From positions 1 through 64,000 of the forward strand of contig JADNRZ010000005.1 of assembly GCA_015501605.1 (NCBI GenBank): a stretch of DNA of 64,000 nucleotides, written 5' to 3'. This document shows positions 20,571 to 32,640 of this stretch, piece by piece. The stretch comes from Panaeolus papilionaceus (Eukaryota > Basidiomycota > Agaricomycetes > Agaricales). The position numbers and the translations under genes were made by a program. The notes below the pieces were generated by a model. That model was not told the origin of the DNA. It did no database searches and was given only the letters and a program-made list of their open reading frames with translations. The number at the start of each line of letters is the position of its first letter. The first letter of the stretch is position 1.

Positions 20571-23314
20571 TCATTTCTGAGAACACAGGTTAGAGGGTTT
20601 GGATGTGTGGCTGTAGCAGCTACTCACCTTTTGATACATCTTGACATAGTAGGTATCATTGTACCTATTGTGCCAGAATGTGCACTTGCAGGAATCCGCG
20701 CTGTGTTCCTTCCCGCAGTTGAGGCAGGGGAACCTATGAGGGCAATCCTGGTCTGCTGGGGTGGCCAGGATTGGAGGGTTGGCGTTCTTGTTCCCTTTAC
20801 AGCAACCCGCCATAGTGCGGTGGTGGTCCCTAAGGTGGGGACCCCTGCAAATAGGGCATGTCGGGATCTTGGCCCGACAATGGAGCGAATTGTGGCCCCA
20901 TCTGAAGCATCTCCTGAACTTCTCAGTCCCCCTGGAGTACCATAGGGAGTCCCTAGGGACTCTCCGGACTCCCTATGGACTCTCCGGACTCCCTATGGAC
21001 TTTTTACATATATTACCTAAATTTGATGTTTTGATAGGTTTCAGACAAATTCATATATACAGAGTCCCTAGGGAGTCCCTACGGACTCTGTAGGGACTCC
21101 CTAGGAACTCTGATGGACTCCATCGGGACTCCACAGGAACTCCAGGGAAATTGGATAATGCAAATGCAGATGACTCTGATGTAGATAATAATTAGTCATT
21201 ACAATATATGGACAAATGTACTCACAGTATTTCCCATAATCACCTTGTATTACTGCTGGAGTCCCAGGGAGTCCCTAGGGAGTCTGTACAGAGTCCGTAG
21301 GGACTCCCTAGGGACTCTGTATATATGAATTTGTCTGAAACCTATCAAAACATCAAATTTAGGTAATATATGTAAAAAGTCCATAGGGAGTCCGGAGAGT
21401 CCCTAGGGACTCCCTTGGGACTTCTGTAACTCCAGCACATATATTACAAATTTCTTGTAATACAAGGTAATTTTGCCTTGTTTTTTTGTTTGTTTGCACT
21501 GTCCTTGTATGCTGGTGTTGCAGTTGAGGGTCTCCACAGTTGTGTTAGGTGACAATGCTGTGTTTTTTGGCAGAGAGTCCCTAGGGAGTCCCTAGGGAGT
21601 CCGTACGGTACTCAGGGGGGACTGACAAGTACTCAGCATCTCTGGCAACAGGGGACCCTGTGATTCGGTGTAGCAGTCTGGATGAGGCAGCTGTGTCCAC
21701 AAATCATTATGGACCTGCTGATGAGCTGCTTAGCCCAGGCTCCATTCTGGGAGTCCCATAGATCGAAATAGATGGTCGCGGTCACGGCCATCTTGGAGTT
21801 GCGGATGATGCACACCTTTGAGCACAGCACAAAAGCAGGCACAAGCGGGGACCGTTGAATGGCTGTGCAGATGTCCGTTTTGGTGATCTTGACCTTGGTG
21901 GTCATGCTGGTGTAGATCGGGATGTTGATGATTTTGAGGTACGACGTCGACAATGGGAGGGTAACCTGGGGCGACAATGGGCCCTGGGTTTCCGGGAAGA
22001 ACTTGTGTGCGACGGACTTGACAGTGTTAATGTCCTGGTCTGATGCCACCTGTGTACACTCGACAGTGTAGCCATTAAAGGCACAGCCGCACAAGAGAGT
22101 GCGAATGATCCTGCCTGAATGGGCAAAGGCACCATTCACCTCCTGATAGAGGTTCTCGACATCTGCATGGGGAACATCTCGAGCTGTGAAGGTAATGAGG
22201 ACCTGCTTGTGTGAGGGGCCCTTCATTACGAATTTAGGCGTCAATGAAGACTTCTTCTTCGCACCTGATGATGGCCCAGCTTCCTGGGTGGGGTATTGGT
22301 GGGGGGGGGAAGTGGGTACAAATCCACTCCCCTTCCATTTGTTGCACGCTCGGTTTGGGCACTTGGACCTGGGGGGCACGTTTGACGACCGTGGCGAACG
22401 ATGGTTTCGGCTTTGTCACGCAGTTGACAGCTGGTGGAGGACCCACGGGTCTCCTGAAGGTAGCCGCAACCAGTACCTTCAGCTTTGTCAGGCCCGGCAT
22501 GGGGACGTCTTCGTTGCCAGCAGGGCTGGAGGAAGTTGGGCCCGCCTTGGCGGGTCCCAGGTCCTTCCGTTTTCTGAAAGTCAACGACTTTCGGGGCCCA
22601 GAGGAACTCGGATTGCCACCCAATGGTCCGTGCACACTGCCACGTACCTGCGGGGTGGTGTCAAGGTCAGCAGCAATGGCTTGCTGCACCTCGGTGTCGT
22701 ACTCTTCGTCCATCTCCATTGGGGGAGGAGGGGAGGAGGGAGGGAGGGACCCTTCGACAAGGGGTGCCCTTATAGTGATATCACCATTCTCTTCAAAGTC
22801 ATAAGATGCCTCGAGAACATTGTAGAGGGCCTTGACCAGTGGGGTGGGTTCACTGGTCAGGCGAGTGTTTGCCCAGGTAGAGCTGGACACATGCTCAACG
22901 AGTTGGAGTATCTTGCTGGCAAGGACAGTGGTGTTGTTGGAATCTCCAAAGACAGATGGGTGCACACTGCTTTCCATCCAGTGCCTGATCTCTCTAACAC
23001 TACAAATTGCCGCCTTCAGGTCCCCACTGGCCTCCTCCTTCATACCAGCCACTTCGAAGGGAACTGAAGAATGCCTTGAGTATTGTGATTGGGAGGTAGC
23101 TGGTCTTCGGGACCCTCTGGCAGTGGATGCCCAGCTTCTCTCACTGCGGCAATCTTGTTGAGACCCACAATCCAGGATCGGAGTCTTGTAATGGTCACAG
23201 GCTGCAGGTGCTGACCGCGCAGTTGGTGTTGGTGAGGAGGAACATCCTCCAGGGGCAGTATAGCCGCCTAAATCTGAGGAAGGCACTTTGGGGAGCGCAT
23301 TCCCTTCCAGGATC
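20571..23314 (-). pseudogene. LINE-B ORF1 (Gag-like), split by MITE-A1
   Basis: Open frame 23314-22234 gives the Ser/Pro-rich N-terminus, the helix with EASGDLKAAICSVREIRHWME, and MDEEYDTEVQQAIAADLD; a frameshift near 22300 leads to 22379-21643 (KQVLITFTARDVPHADVENL, YFDLWDSQNGAWAK, MICGHSCLIQ, RVPCCQRC). MITE-A1 interrupts exactly after CCQRC; the frame resumes at 20905 with CFRWGH, then CPICRG and the second knuckle, ending near 20571. The true start lies beyond MITE-C1, which separates the first codons (near 24410) from the rest. Confidence 0.8.
20914..21634. mobile_element. MITE-A1, 721 bp, rich in AGTCCCTAGGGA palindromes
   Basis: The 8-bp duplication AGCATCTC lies at 20906-20913 and 21635-21642 and interrupts the LINE-B zinc-knuckle codons exactly, so the edges are secure. 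Ends are imperfect inverted repeats (ACTTCTCAGTCCCCCTGGAG-like against ACTTGTCAGTCCCCCCTGAG-like). More than a dozen copies of AGTCCCTAGGG/ CCCTAGGGACT lie near both ends. The centre contains a short frame LDNANADDSDVDNN-stop at 21151-21195, an acidic tail that resembles that of the KDZ-like pseudogene at 40676. It encodes no transposase. Confidence 0.9.
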
Positions 23315-23322
23315 GTCAGGTT

Positions 23323-24310
23323 CAAGGACTTTACACTAACCCAAACTTTTCGGCTGAGGCTCGGCTGATGATCGGTTTGTCAGCTGATCATTGGTTCATA
23401 AATTAATATTTTTGCTTATCTTATAGTTTAGTGATTAGCTTTATAAACTAATGAACTGAGGCTCAACCAAGGATCAGCTGAGGTTTGGCTGAGGTTGAAC
23501 TGATACTCAGTTGAGGTCTCAGCTAGTAGTTTCGGTTCTTTTGGCCAAGTATTATCAGTTCACAGAACTGAGGCTCAGCTGAGGCTCAGCTGATGATCAG
23601 CTGAATATCAGCTCATAATCTATATGTATTGGTTGTGTTATTGTTCTTTGCAGTTTTCTACCTATATTATTACATAATACAGTTTGTCATGCCTGCATGG
23701 CTTGTTTGGTGGCTTTGTTGTGACATATTAGATAACATATTGTGACACATTTGCCAAGAGAATTAGTAATATTGGGAAACCTATCAGCAATCTCCAGGTA
23801 TACAATTACTAAATTACTAATACAATGCTTCCTAATTTAGCTAGGTGTGTGACATATATGTGACATGTCACAATTCAAAATCTGATTTAAGCCAACATAA
23901 ACTGCTGTGACTACATGACATGTGACAAATATTAGGTCACATCCACATATTTTTGGCAATATCTGTGTGACATATAGTCACTGTTATATTGATTGTCACA
24001 AATACTATAGACTAAAGAAATTACAGTTATATCTAAGTATGTAATATGTGATAATATAGACTAGTGTATGATGTGACATGTCACTGTCACAAGTATTGTC
24101 AAGTACATGGGGAGGTGGTAGTACATGTATATCATGAGAAAGTGAAACAGTCATAACAACCAGTGTCTGATACTCAGCTGATAAAAAGCATTTCTTTTCA
24201 AAATATATTATTAAACTGAGGTTGAGCTGAGGCTCAGCTGAGACTCGGCTGAGCGTCAGCTGAGACTCAGCTGAGGCTCAGCCGAAAGGCTGGTGTTAGT
24301 GTGAAGTACT
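23323..24310. mobile_element. MITE-C1, 988 bp, rich in CTCAGCTGAG palindromes
   Basis: The 8-bp duplication GTCAGGTT at 23315-23322 and 24311-24318 flanks it. Ends read AGGACTTTACACTAACCC and, inverted, AGTACTTCACACTAACACC. CAGCTGA / TCAGCTG repeats crowd both ends; the AT-rich centre has TGTGACATGTCACA-type palindromes. A near-identical copy is MITE-C2 at 44160-45134. It has no coding capacity. Confidence 0.9.
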
Positions 24311-24494
24311 GTCAGGTTTGTCACCAATGAAGGAGTACAGGTTCAGAACACAGGGCTTGCAGGCACCTGCAATCCTATTGAACTTGGTGCACGAGGCCCC
24401 CCTTCCTTAGACATTGAGCACAATTTGTGGAATAATGTTGAGTCATTGTAAAGTTGTCGCCCAAATAGGAAGGTGGTGGTTCAGGGTCAAGAAG

Positions 24495-25053
24495 TGTTCG
24501 TGCTCTGTCACCAGTCCTTTCAGCTCTCTACATTGTGCCACTCATGAAGCTGTACAAACTCCAGACCACTCACTTTGAGTCCAGCCTCCTCTCATTTGTT
24601 GATGATGGCACCATCCTTGTCCAATCCCCCTCTCTCAATCGTAACAACAAAGTCCTTAGGGACGTGTATGTGGTCATCTATGTGCTCTTCACTGCCTTTG
24701 CCCTTGTTCTTGAACATGACAAGTCTGAGCTCTTCCACTTCTCTTGTGTGTGCAACAAGTACAACCCACCGCTGGATCTAGGCTTCGCTCCCTACACTAG
24801 CAACACTCCCCTCACTCCCAAGCTGTACTGGCAGTATCTTGGGTTCTATTTTGGCCGCACGCTCTCGTTCAAGGAGCATGTGCGCTATTACTCCACCAAA
24901 GCACTTACAACTGTCAAGGCCATGCACATGCTTGGTTCCTCTACTCATGGCTTGAATGCACGCCAGCAACAGCTCCTCTACAGGTCCTGTGTGCTCCCCA
25001 TTGCAACATACGGTCACCGCCTCTGGTTCTACAATGGTGCTCACAACAAGACA
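24495..25053 (+). pseudogene. Family 2 ORF2, RT palm and thumb block
   Basis: Open from ALSPVLSALYIVPLMKLYK through the catalytic LLSFVDDGTIL box, EHDKSELFHFS, WQYLGFYFGRTLSFKEHVRYY and CVLPIATYGHRLWFYNGAHNKT. The frame stops artificially at 25063-25065 inside the fold-back element and resumes at 29711 with LLAELVKMQRKAALW. It is an intact segment of an otherwise truncated protein. Confidence 0.85.
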
Positions 25054-25114
25054 AGTGGTTATTGATAAGGGCAATCATTTAACATGGCAATGCCAGAGCT
25101 ATTCATTCCATTTT

Positions 25115-25735
25115 ACCATACATCGAAAATCATAACTCATATAGTATATCTGTGGTGTGCAAATCAAATCATAAACAGAGACTAAATCATATATTAATCT
25201 AGGAATCAAATCATTAATCAAAATCATAGGATCAAAATCATTAGTGAAATCATAGGACCAAAATCATTAGCAAAATCATAAATCAATCTAGAAACCAAAT
25301 CATTGCCCCAAATCATAATTGAATGACAGAACGAAATCATTGCTCCAAATCATAGAATCAAATCATTAGCAAAATCATATATTTGTCCATAAACCAAATC
25401 ATTACTACAAATCATAGCAGCGAAATCATTAGCCAATCATATATTTACCCAGATGCCAAATCATAAAACACTATTATTGGTCATGCGAAATCATTTCTAC
25501 AAAATCATAAATACTATTATTGGTCATGCGAAATCAAATCAAATCAATCATACAAATCATAATAAACCAAATCATTAGTCAAATTATCATTGAATGACAG
25601 AATGAAATCATTAAATACCATTATTGGTGATGCAAAATCACATAAAATAAATGATACCAATCATAAATGCATGTTTGCATCATTTATAATGAGCCATGCG
25701 AAATCAATTGGTACCAGTAAGAAATGATTTGATTC
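25115..25735. repeat. Array of more than 20 AAATCAT motifs, left arm of element E
   Basis: AAATCAT followed mostly by A or T recurs every 10-25 bp in one orientation, in variants such as CAAATCATTAG and GAAATCATAG. The mirror array (ATGATTT) is at about 29018-29640. Subterminal clusters of a short motif close to DNA-transposon ends usually serve as transposase-binding sites; that role is inferred. Confidence 0.85.
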
Positions 25736-25974
25736 ACATGTGCTTATAATGATGTTGTAGAGAAAAAAATCAGGATCCTGGAATGGGTATTTTCAGGGTG
25801 GGGGGATCAGTGGTTGGTGAGCAATTAAGGAAATACACTCTCAGAGCTGGTGATAAATCAAAATAAATCAAAAAAATAATATAAATCGCAAATAGCGCGC
25901 TCAATTCTGCTCTGATTGGGCTGAAATTTTGAACGCAGCCTTCCGCATATGATCCCCTTCGATCCATATAAAAA

Positions 25975-26340
25975 TGTTTTCTTACATGGATCACTTGAAA
26001 AGCCCCTATCTTTGGCCCAAACAGTATCCTGCTCAATATTGCACTGCTCTGGGCACTATTTTGGGTGATCTATATATTGTTAGAAAGCTATTAACAGCCT
26101 CTATAAGACACCACCATCCGATCTGCCAAAATGTACCAGCAATCTAGCAGATCAGGTTCGCTTTTTCAGCCCCTATTCTCCCTACTACAATTACTTCCTC
26201 AATATTGCTTCGCTTTTGGCACCATTTGGGCAGATATATATATCATTAGAAAGGTATACACTATATCTGTCTATTCATGTGGTCCAATCCGCCAAATGTG
26301 GCCACAGAAGCAGCAGATCTGCTCTGATTATGTGCATTGA
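25975..26340. repeat. Diverged ~190-bp tandem module in the arms of element E
   Basis: Two modules share CCCCTAT, CAATATTGC, GGCA(C)TATTT/GGCACCATTT, ATATATATnRTTAGAAAG and GATCTGCCAAAATG-like / CCGCCAAATGTGG-like stretches; a third partial module ends at 26620 with ATATATATCACCAGAAAGCTA. Inverted copies lie at 28413-28780 and 28130-28200. The conserved AGAAAGSTA core suggests a repeated structural or binding unit. Function unknown. Confidence 0.6.
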
Positions 26341-26786
26341 TTAAATGAGCCCCTATTTACAAATCAAATCTTCGTCCTGATCAGGAATATTAATGTGATG
26401 TCATTGATCCCATTTAATCTCATCAATCCTCATTAATTAGCTTCACTTTTTTGGGAAATTGGCATCACTGATCTGCTTCCAGGCACTAATGCCATCACAC
26501 TAATTAATTAATCCTCCTCCCCAAATATTGCAGCATTAATTGCACCACTTTTTAGCTATATTTTATTATACATATATATATCACCAGAAAGCTACAAATG
26601 TCTACTTTCAGGATCTGAAGACAGATCATAAATGTTGTGCTTGTGGAGGGAGCAATTGCATTTCGCATTTTGGGTACCAGAGCGTGGGAACACCCCTTGA
26701 TCCTCCTTCTCCTCCTCCTCCCTCCGCTTTTTTGGCTCCATTCCTCCACACCCCCTGCAGCTATCAACCTGAAACTTGGCACACCT

Positions 26787-27966
26787 ATATATATACCATA
26801 TATATGTCTATATCTCCGCTTATATACAAATTGAAGAGGTTCCACTTGTTCCATTCACCAATTACATATCAAAATACCATATTTGCACCATATATACCTA
26901 ATAATACATCCTTTTGGCTTCTCTACTGTTGAAAAAACTTATGCATATTACTCATAACATGTAAAAGCATGAACTTGACACTCAACCGCTTCAAAAGTTC
27001 AAGCAAAAGAATAGAAAACACTAAATACTACCTCAGGGTATGCAGAATAGTAATTTGTGAATATCTTCATGAATATTGACCGCTTCAACATGCTCCAAAC
27101 TGTTCTGAGAACGCTTCAATTATGCCTTTGAAAGTAGCCCACCCCCAAAGAATTCTAAGCAGTTCTCAAAATCGTTCAAATTTCCACTGATAAGCTTATG
27201 ACAGAGGATAAGAGACAAAATAATTTAATCAGAACATACAAATGGATGGAGAGACATGATATGTAATGTTCACAAAAGGTTTGAAGTGATTTGGATGATT
27301 GTGGAAGGGTAGAGCCTCAAAAAAGCGGTCAGAAGGAGTTTGATGTAGTGGTGATTGTCTGTATTCTTGAAACACCCAGCATCAACTATGATGGTTGAAC
27401 ACCATTTTGAACCTACAGATGGCTACACTTGTCCAAATCACTTGGGGCTTTTTGCATTGTGTAACTAGAGTTAATAAGTTGCTTTCCTACCATTTATGAA
27501 GTATAAATAATGTTGCTATGGTATAGTAAATTGCAGAATAGTGTATTTTAAGCCCTGCATATATATATGGCTAATATTACAAATGTGGCTCAATATATGA
27601 TGTGGTGGGCTGGGTAGAACATTACATATGGTCCATATGAACGCTTGGAGAATGCTGGAGACCTATATATACAGTGAAATACACATGGATAAAGCCATGG
27701 GAGGCCACACTAACTGGAATATGCATTTTGCTAATTCCACTTGCAAATATAGGGATATATAATGCACTTCCATTGGATTTCAGATCCCCTGTATGCAGTA
27801 TTTATATAGAAATATTATTTACTAGCATAAACCTTACAGAAGCATTATATTTTGGTGCGCTTTTTTGGGAATTTAAGGGAATATGTATTAATATGGTGAT
27901 AGAATGCAGGATAATGTGTATTTTCACTATTGGGCTGGTGAGAGCCATTGAATAATGATTATGAAG
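26787..27966. other. Single-copy centre of element E, no recognisable gene
   Basis: AT-rich. The longest frame (27674-27955, 93 codons) is hydrophobic and without a known motif. No DDE-type transposase signature is visible on either strand, so element E appears to depend on a transposase from elsewhere, or the centre is an eroded remnant. Confidence 0.5.
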
Positions 27967-29017
27967 AGGTGTGCCAAGTTTCAGGTTGATAGCTGCAGGG
28001 GGTGTGGAGGAATGGAGCCAAAAAAGCGGAGGGAGGAGGAGGAGAAGGAGGATCAAGGGGTGTTCCCACGCTCTGGTACCCAAAATGCGAAATGCAATTG
28101 CTCCCTCCACAAGCACAACATTTATGATCTGTCTTCAGATCCTGAAAGTAGACATTTGTAGCTTTCTGGTGATATATATATGTATAATAAAATATAGCTA
28201 AAAAGTGGTGCAATTAATGCTGCAATATTTGGGGAGGAGGATTAATTAATTAGTGTGATGGCATTAGTGCCTGGAAGCAGATCAGTGATGCCAATTTCCC
28301 AAAAAAGTGAAGCTAATTAATGAGGATTGATGAGATTAAATGGGATCAATGACATCACATTAATATTCCTGATCAGGACGAAGATTTGATTTGTAAATAG
28401 GGGCTCATTTAATCAATGCACATAATCAGAGCAGATCTGCTGCTTCTGTGGCCACATTTGGCGGATTGGACCACATGAATAGACAGATATAGTGTATACC
28501 TTTCTAATGATATATATATCTGCCCAAATGGTGCCAAAAGCGAAGCAATATTGAGGAAGTAATTGTAGTAGGGAGAATAGGGGCTGAAAAAGCGAACCTG
28601 ATCTGCTAGATTGCTGGTACATTTTGGCAGATCGGATGGTGGTGTCTTATAGAGGCTGTTAATAGCTTTCTAACAATATATAGATCACCCAAAATAGTGC
28701 CCAGAGCAGTGCAATATTGAGCAGGATACTGTTTGGGCCAAAGATAGGGGCTTTTCAAGTGATCCATGTAAGAAAACATTTTTATATGGATCGAAGGGGA
28801 TCATATGCGGAAGGCTGCGTTCAAAATTTCAGCCCAATCAGAGCAGAATTGAGCGCGCTATTTGCGATTTATATTATTTTTTTGATTTATTTTGATTTAT
28901 CACCAGCTCTGAGAGTGTATTTCCTTAATTGCTCACCAACCACTGATCCCCCCACCCTGAAAATACCCATTCCAGGATCCTGATTTTTTTCTCTACAACA
29001 TCATTATAAGCACATGT

Positions 29018-29640
29018 GAATCAAATCATTTCTTACTGGTACCAATTGATTTCGCATGGCTCATTATAAATGATGCAAACATGCATTTATGATTGGTATC
29101 ATTTATTTTATGTGATTTTGCATCACCAATAATGGTATTTAATGATTTCATTCTGTCATTCAATGATAATTTGACTAATGATTTGGTTTATTATGATTTG
29201 TATGATTGATTTGATTTGATTTCGCATGACCAATAATAGTATTTATGATTTTGTAGAAATGATTTCGCATGACCAATAATAGTGTTTTATGATTTGGCAT
29301 CTGGGTAAATATATGATTGGCTAATGATTTCGCTGCTATGATTTGTAGTAATGATTTGGTTTATGGACAAATATATGATTTTGCTAATGATTTGATTCTA
29401 TGATTTGGAGCAATGATTTCGTTCTGTCATTCAATTATGATTTGGGGCAATGATTTGGTTTCTAGATTGATTTATGATTTTGCTAATGATTTTGGTCCTA
29501 TGATTTCACTAATGATTTTGATCCTATGATTTTGATTAATGATTTGATTCCTAGATTAATATATGATTTAGTCTCTGTTTATGATTTGATTTGCACACCA
29601 CAGATATACTATATGAGTTATGATTTTCGATGTATGGTAA
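29018..29640. repeat. Array of ATGATTT motifs, right arm of element E
   Basis: Reverse complement of the left array with the same spacing, so the element is symmetric to within a few bases. It places the motif in opposite orientation relative to each end, as expected for binding sites that must face both termini. Confidence 0.85.
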
Positions 29641-29710
29641 AATAGAATGAATAGCTCTGGCATTGCCATGCTCCAATCATTGGGGCTTGTCAATAACTAG
29701 TGACAAGACA

Positions 29711-30672
29711 CTCCTTGCTGAACTCGTTAAAATGCAGCGAAAAGCTGCACTCTGGATCACTGGTGCGTTTAGTACCACTCCCACTGGCACTGTTGAAGCA
29801 CTTGCTGCCCTCATCCCCATCCCACTCTATCTCAAACACCTCACTGATTGTTCCACCCTTCGTGTGAGCATGCTTGCAGACACCCATCCGCTTCGCTCTC
29901 TCATGAGCAAGCAGCACGCTGGCAAGGCACACCCTCACCCTCGAGCCATCTCGAAGATGACTGGTGCCCAGAAGGCCAAAGTCCGGAGTGCAGTCATGGA
30001 GATCGACAAGAACCTCCTCCAGCTTGATGAACCAATGCAGGGATTCCCTCCAGAGGCTCATCCAGGCCACCGCTTGCTTGATCGTTTTCATGATCACATC
30101 ATCACCAGGAGCACCATACCAGGCACGAGTGCCAAAATGCGCTGCAACGAGTTGGACACCATCCTTGGCTGGGGAGATACCAGCCCCCACACTGTGTCAG
30201 CCATTGTGGACGCCTCTGTGCCTCCATCATGGCGTCATCAGTCCACTGTTTCAGCAGTGTATTATCGCAATGGGCGGGAGTTCCACAGCTCCAAGAACAT
30301 TGCAGGCAAGTCTCTGGCCCAGGATGTGGAGCTCTATGCCATTCAGTGTGCTATTTCCTTCGCCTCACGCCAGGAGGGGTGCACACACATCGCAGTATTC
30401 ACTGATAGCTTGGGCATGGCCATGCGATCTGTGGATCCATCTGTTGGTCCTGGTCAGGTGCATGCCCTTGCCAACTGTCATTTGCTAGCTGAGTGGTTCT
30501 CCAGAAGCGAAGATCACTTGCTCACCTTTGTCCATGTACTGTCGATGATTCATTGGGCACCCCACTACAAAGCTCACTGCATGGCATGTCAGCTCACTGT
30601 CTCTGTTGGTTGAAAAGTCAACACTACCCTCTCCTGGCTTCGTCGTGAGGCAGATGCTAGGTGCGAAGGGGC
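29711..30672 (+). pseudogene. Family 2 ORF2, connection and RNase H block
   Basis: It continues the RT thumb (MQRKAALWITGAFSTTP), then RNase H with VDASVPP, VELYAIQCA, FTDSLGMAM and the late IHWAPHYKAH. A stop sits at 30611-30613 (VSVG-stop-KVNTTLSW) and the block ends at GAW, where the 30681 element inserted. It is about 95 per cent alike to 7275-8126 by eye, with several substitutions in the catalytic neighbourhood (IRWAPH becomes IHWAPH). Confidence 0.85.
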
Positions 30673-30680
30673 ATGGACAT

Positions 30681-32632
30681 CAGGAAAAGCACCGTGGGAG
30701 ACATCATCCTCCAGAGTCCTCCAGAGCCCTCCAAAGTATCAAAAGATCCAAAAGGTGTCAGAGCTCTGCAAAGTGACTTCACTGCCAAGTGCCTCTTTTC
30801 ATTGTCTTTGGGCATCTTTGAGAAGTCTCTGGGAGTCTCAGAAACAGCTATGAGATGTCTCTGGAAGTCTTCAAAGTACCTTAAAAAATTCTAAATCTTT
30901 CTCAATTCATGTCCAAGTCAAAATTAAAAATCATCAAAATCATATATTGCAGCTATATGTACCAAATATACTACCAAGCACAAATTTAAGAATGGAGACA
31001 AGAATAGACACAGCAACACCAAGAGCTGGAAGCTACAAATATATAAGAGAAGCCAGAAAAAGCAGAATACTAGGAATAAAAGGGGAGAAAAAGCGGACTA
31101 ATAGTAGTAAGAATATAGCTAGTATACTGTAGGAGAAGGGGCACAGATGAAAGTGAAGATCATGACATGGCACCAGAAATAAATAGTGAGGAGAGAATAA
31201 AGAACTAATGAAAAAGAGGGATAGAATTGGAAAACAGTGTCCTGAGATGGGAGAAAAGAGACAGAATATAGAGTAAGAAGTGGGAAGTGGGAAGAGCACA
31301 GGTGGAGGTGATGACATGGCACATCATAAGCACACTACTGGGGAAAAAGGCAAAAAAAAGCGGACTAATGAAGGAGAAGGGAAAGAAAAGGAGAAGGAGA
31401 CATAGAAAGCAGGAGGGAGTGGAGAGTATGGAGGTGCAAGTGATGACATGGCAGCTACAGAGAGTGTTCAGCAGAGACAGCACAAATATAATACACACCA
31501 ATACCAGCCCATAAATGCCCTATGTGCTCAGCAACTCCTACATGAACCTTCAGACAAGAGAAAGAGAGAGATAATGATGAAGAGGGGAATGGGGGAGAGA
31601 ATGGGTGGGGGATGGTGGTGGAAGGGAAGAAAGAAGTGATGATGTGGCAGTCAATGCCACGCTCTGATGTTTCAGCCGGAGCGCAGGAAAGTCGACTTAG
31701 ACACTTTCAGAAATCTGCTTTCAAGCTCATTTATTTAATTGTGATGCTTACACTGGACGTAAAATTATGATTTATATATCAAAATAAAGCTAAAAATGAG
31801 TAGAATTCGATTGGATTTAGAGCGCTTATGTGCGGTCATTTTATCGGCCCAGATATTGCAAAATGTGGCTTCACAAAACACTATGGCTGCTATTTTGGGA
31901 GGATAAAAGCGCGCACAGGAGCGCTGTAAATATATCTGGAATCTACTCATTTTTAGCTTTATTTTGATATATAAATCATAATTTTAGGTGCAGTGCAAGA
32001 GGTGCAACTGAAATGCTGTTCTGCAGCATAAATTAATTACTACACTTTACACTGAACGCTTAGACGTGATTTATATTTCAAAATGAAGCTAAAGGTGAGG
32101 GCTGTCCATTAGTATTTAAATTGGTAATTTATTCTGAGTATCTGTAGTCAGAAATGCATATTTACTGTCCATCCAGAAGAAAAACATCGAAATACATGAT
32201 TATATAATCACTATTATTTTCTTTAAAAATATTCATTGAATAACCCTTATTTTTACGGTCATTTTAATATATATATCATTGTCTGATGTGCAGTGCAAGC
32301 TGTATTTTTGAATTTATGACTATAATTGATTTTCTTGAAATGCACAAGTCCATTTTCCCACATTCCGACCTTTTGGCTTTTGGCCATTGTTCACTTACAC
32401 CACAGTGGTTATAGGAAGATATGATTTTTAGAATAATGTGAATGGAGTCCAATAAAATAAAATAATTCTCTGAATTGCCAAAGCATATCCAAAGTATTTT
32501 CAAAGTTGCCAAAAGCTACCCAGAGTATGTCCAGAGACATTGAGAGTCCTATGATATCTTTGACATCTTTCCAAAGTTCCATTGTCCTCTAAAGACTTTC
32601 CAAAGACACTCTCTCCAAAAGTGGTTTTCCTG
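30681..32632. mobile_element. 1.95-kb DNA element with CAGGAAAA ends
   Basis: Ends CAGGAAAAGCACC and, inverted, CAGGAAAACCACTTTT. Flanks ATGGACAT (30673-30680) and ATGGACTT (32633-32640) are an 8-bp duplication with one mismatch; the LINE reads through when it is removed. CAG-type ends with 8-bp duplications suggest hAT. Inside are four GATGACATGGCA-like repeats (about 31160, 31305, 31440, 31637) and an inverted repeat of about 65 bp (31765-31830 with 31918-31985). No transposase found. Confidence 0.85.
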
Positions 32633-32640
32633 ATGGACTT

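Larger units (their letters stand above)
17722..20586 (-). pseudogene. LINE-B ORF2: endonuclease, linker and early RT, split by a LINE
   Basis: Start at 20577 (MSVETKEIRVYCQNVCKN) or the in-frame ATG at 20586. Endonuclease residues: CQNVCKN, FIQEPPW, then a frameshift near 20120 and NPGPTHVPF, DLVFLKVE, and GVSDHIPLG, which is cut within the SDH motif by the insertion at 18680-19864. The frame resumes at 18666, with a stop after CSEEL, and goes on as 18567-17851 (VWWNDECATALAAF; NKRPWDLMNWVQKRKLPP; SAPGPDHITWRYL). A deletion near 17950 removes part of the next segment before KDSTLVIIPKPGKP. It is decayed. Confidence 0.8.
17722..24494 (-). mobile_element. LINE-B: second 5'-complete family 1 relative with three insertions
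   Basis: It begins at 24494 with the same 5' sequence as LINE-A and runs leftward: ORF1, ORF2 endonuclease, linker and early RT, ending at 17722 inside EDAGL. Insertions are MITE-C1 (23323-24310), MITE-A1 (20914-21634) and a truncated LINE (18680-19864), each with its own target duplication. Its protein is clearly related to LINE-A but divergent throughout, so it is an older or sister lineage. Its 5' end abuts the plus-strand family 2 LINE at 24495. Confidence 0.8.
25054..29702. mobile_element. 4.65-kb fold-back DNA element (E) with 1.7-kb arms
   Basis: The 8-bp duplication ACAAGACA at 25046-25053 and 29703-29710 flanks it; excision restores the family 2 LINE codons. The outermost ends are AGTGGTTATTGATAAG and, inverted, CACTAGTTATTGACAAG. 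Arms 25054-26786 and 27967-29702 are near-identical inverted copies (paired coordinates sum to 54753), separated by a 1180-bp centre. Long ORFs in the arms are mirror images of each other with no known domain. An 8-bp duplication fits hAT or KDZ/Zisupton-type transposition, but the superfamily is not settled. Confidence 0.92.

Noticed and set aside
25115..25735. CRISPR-like array
   Set aside because: The repeat unit is only 7 bp, spacing is irregular, the mirror copy exists at the other arm, and the genome is eukaryotic.
27674..27955. Membrane-protein-like frame in the centre of element E
   Set aside because: Hydrophobicity follows from AT-rich composition; no homologous copy or start context supports a gene.
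25054..29702. Element E as a pair of long terminal repeats of a retrotransposon
   Set aside because: The arms are inverted, not direct, and the duplication is 8 bp with no primer site or polypurine tract.
29663..29710. Start codon of a separate gene at 29663
   Set aside because: This is the end of element E; the reading frame after 29711 is the continuation of the interrupted LINE.
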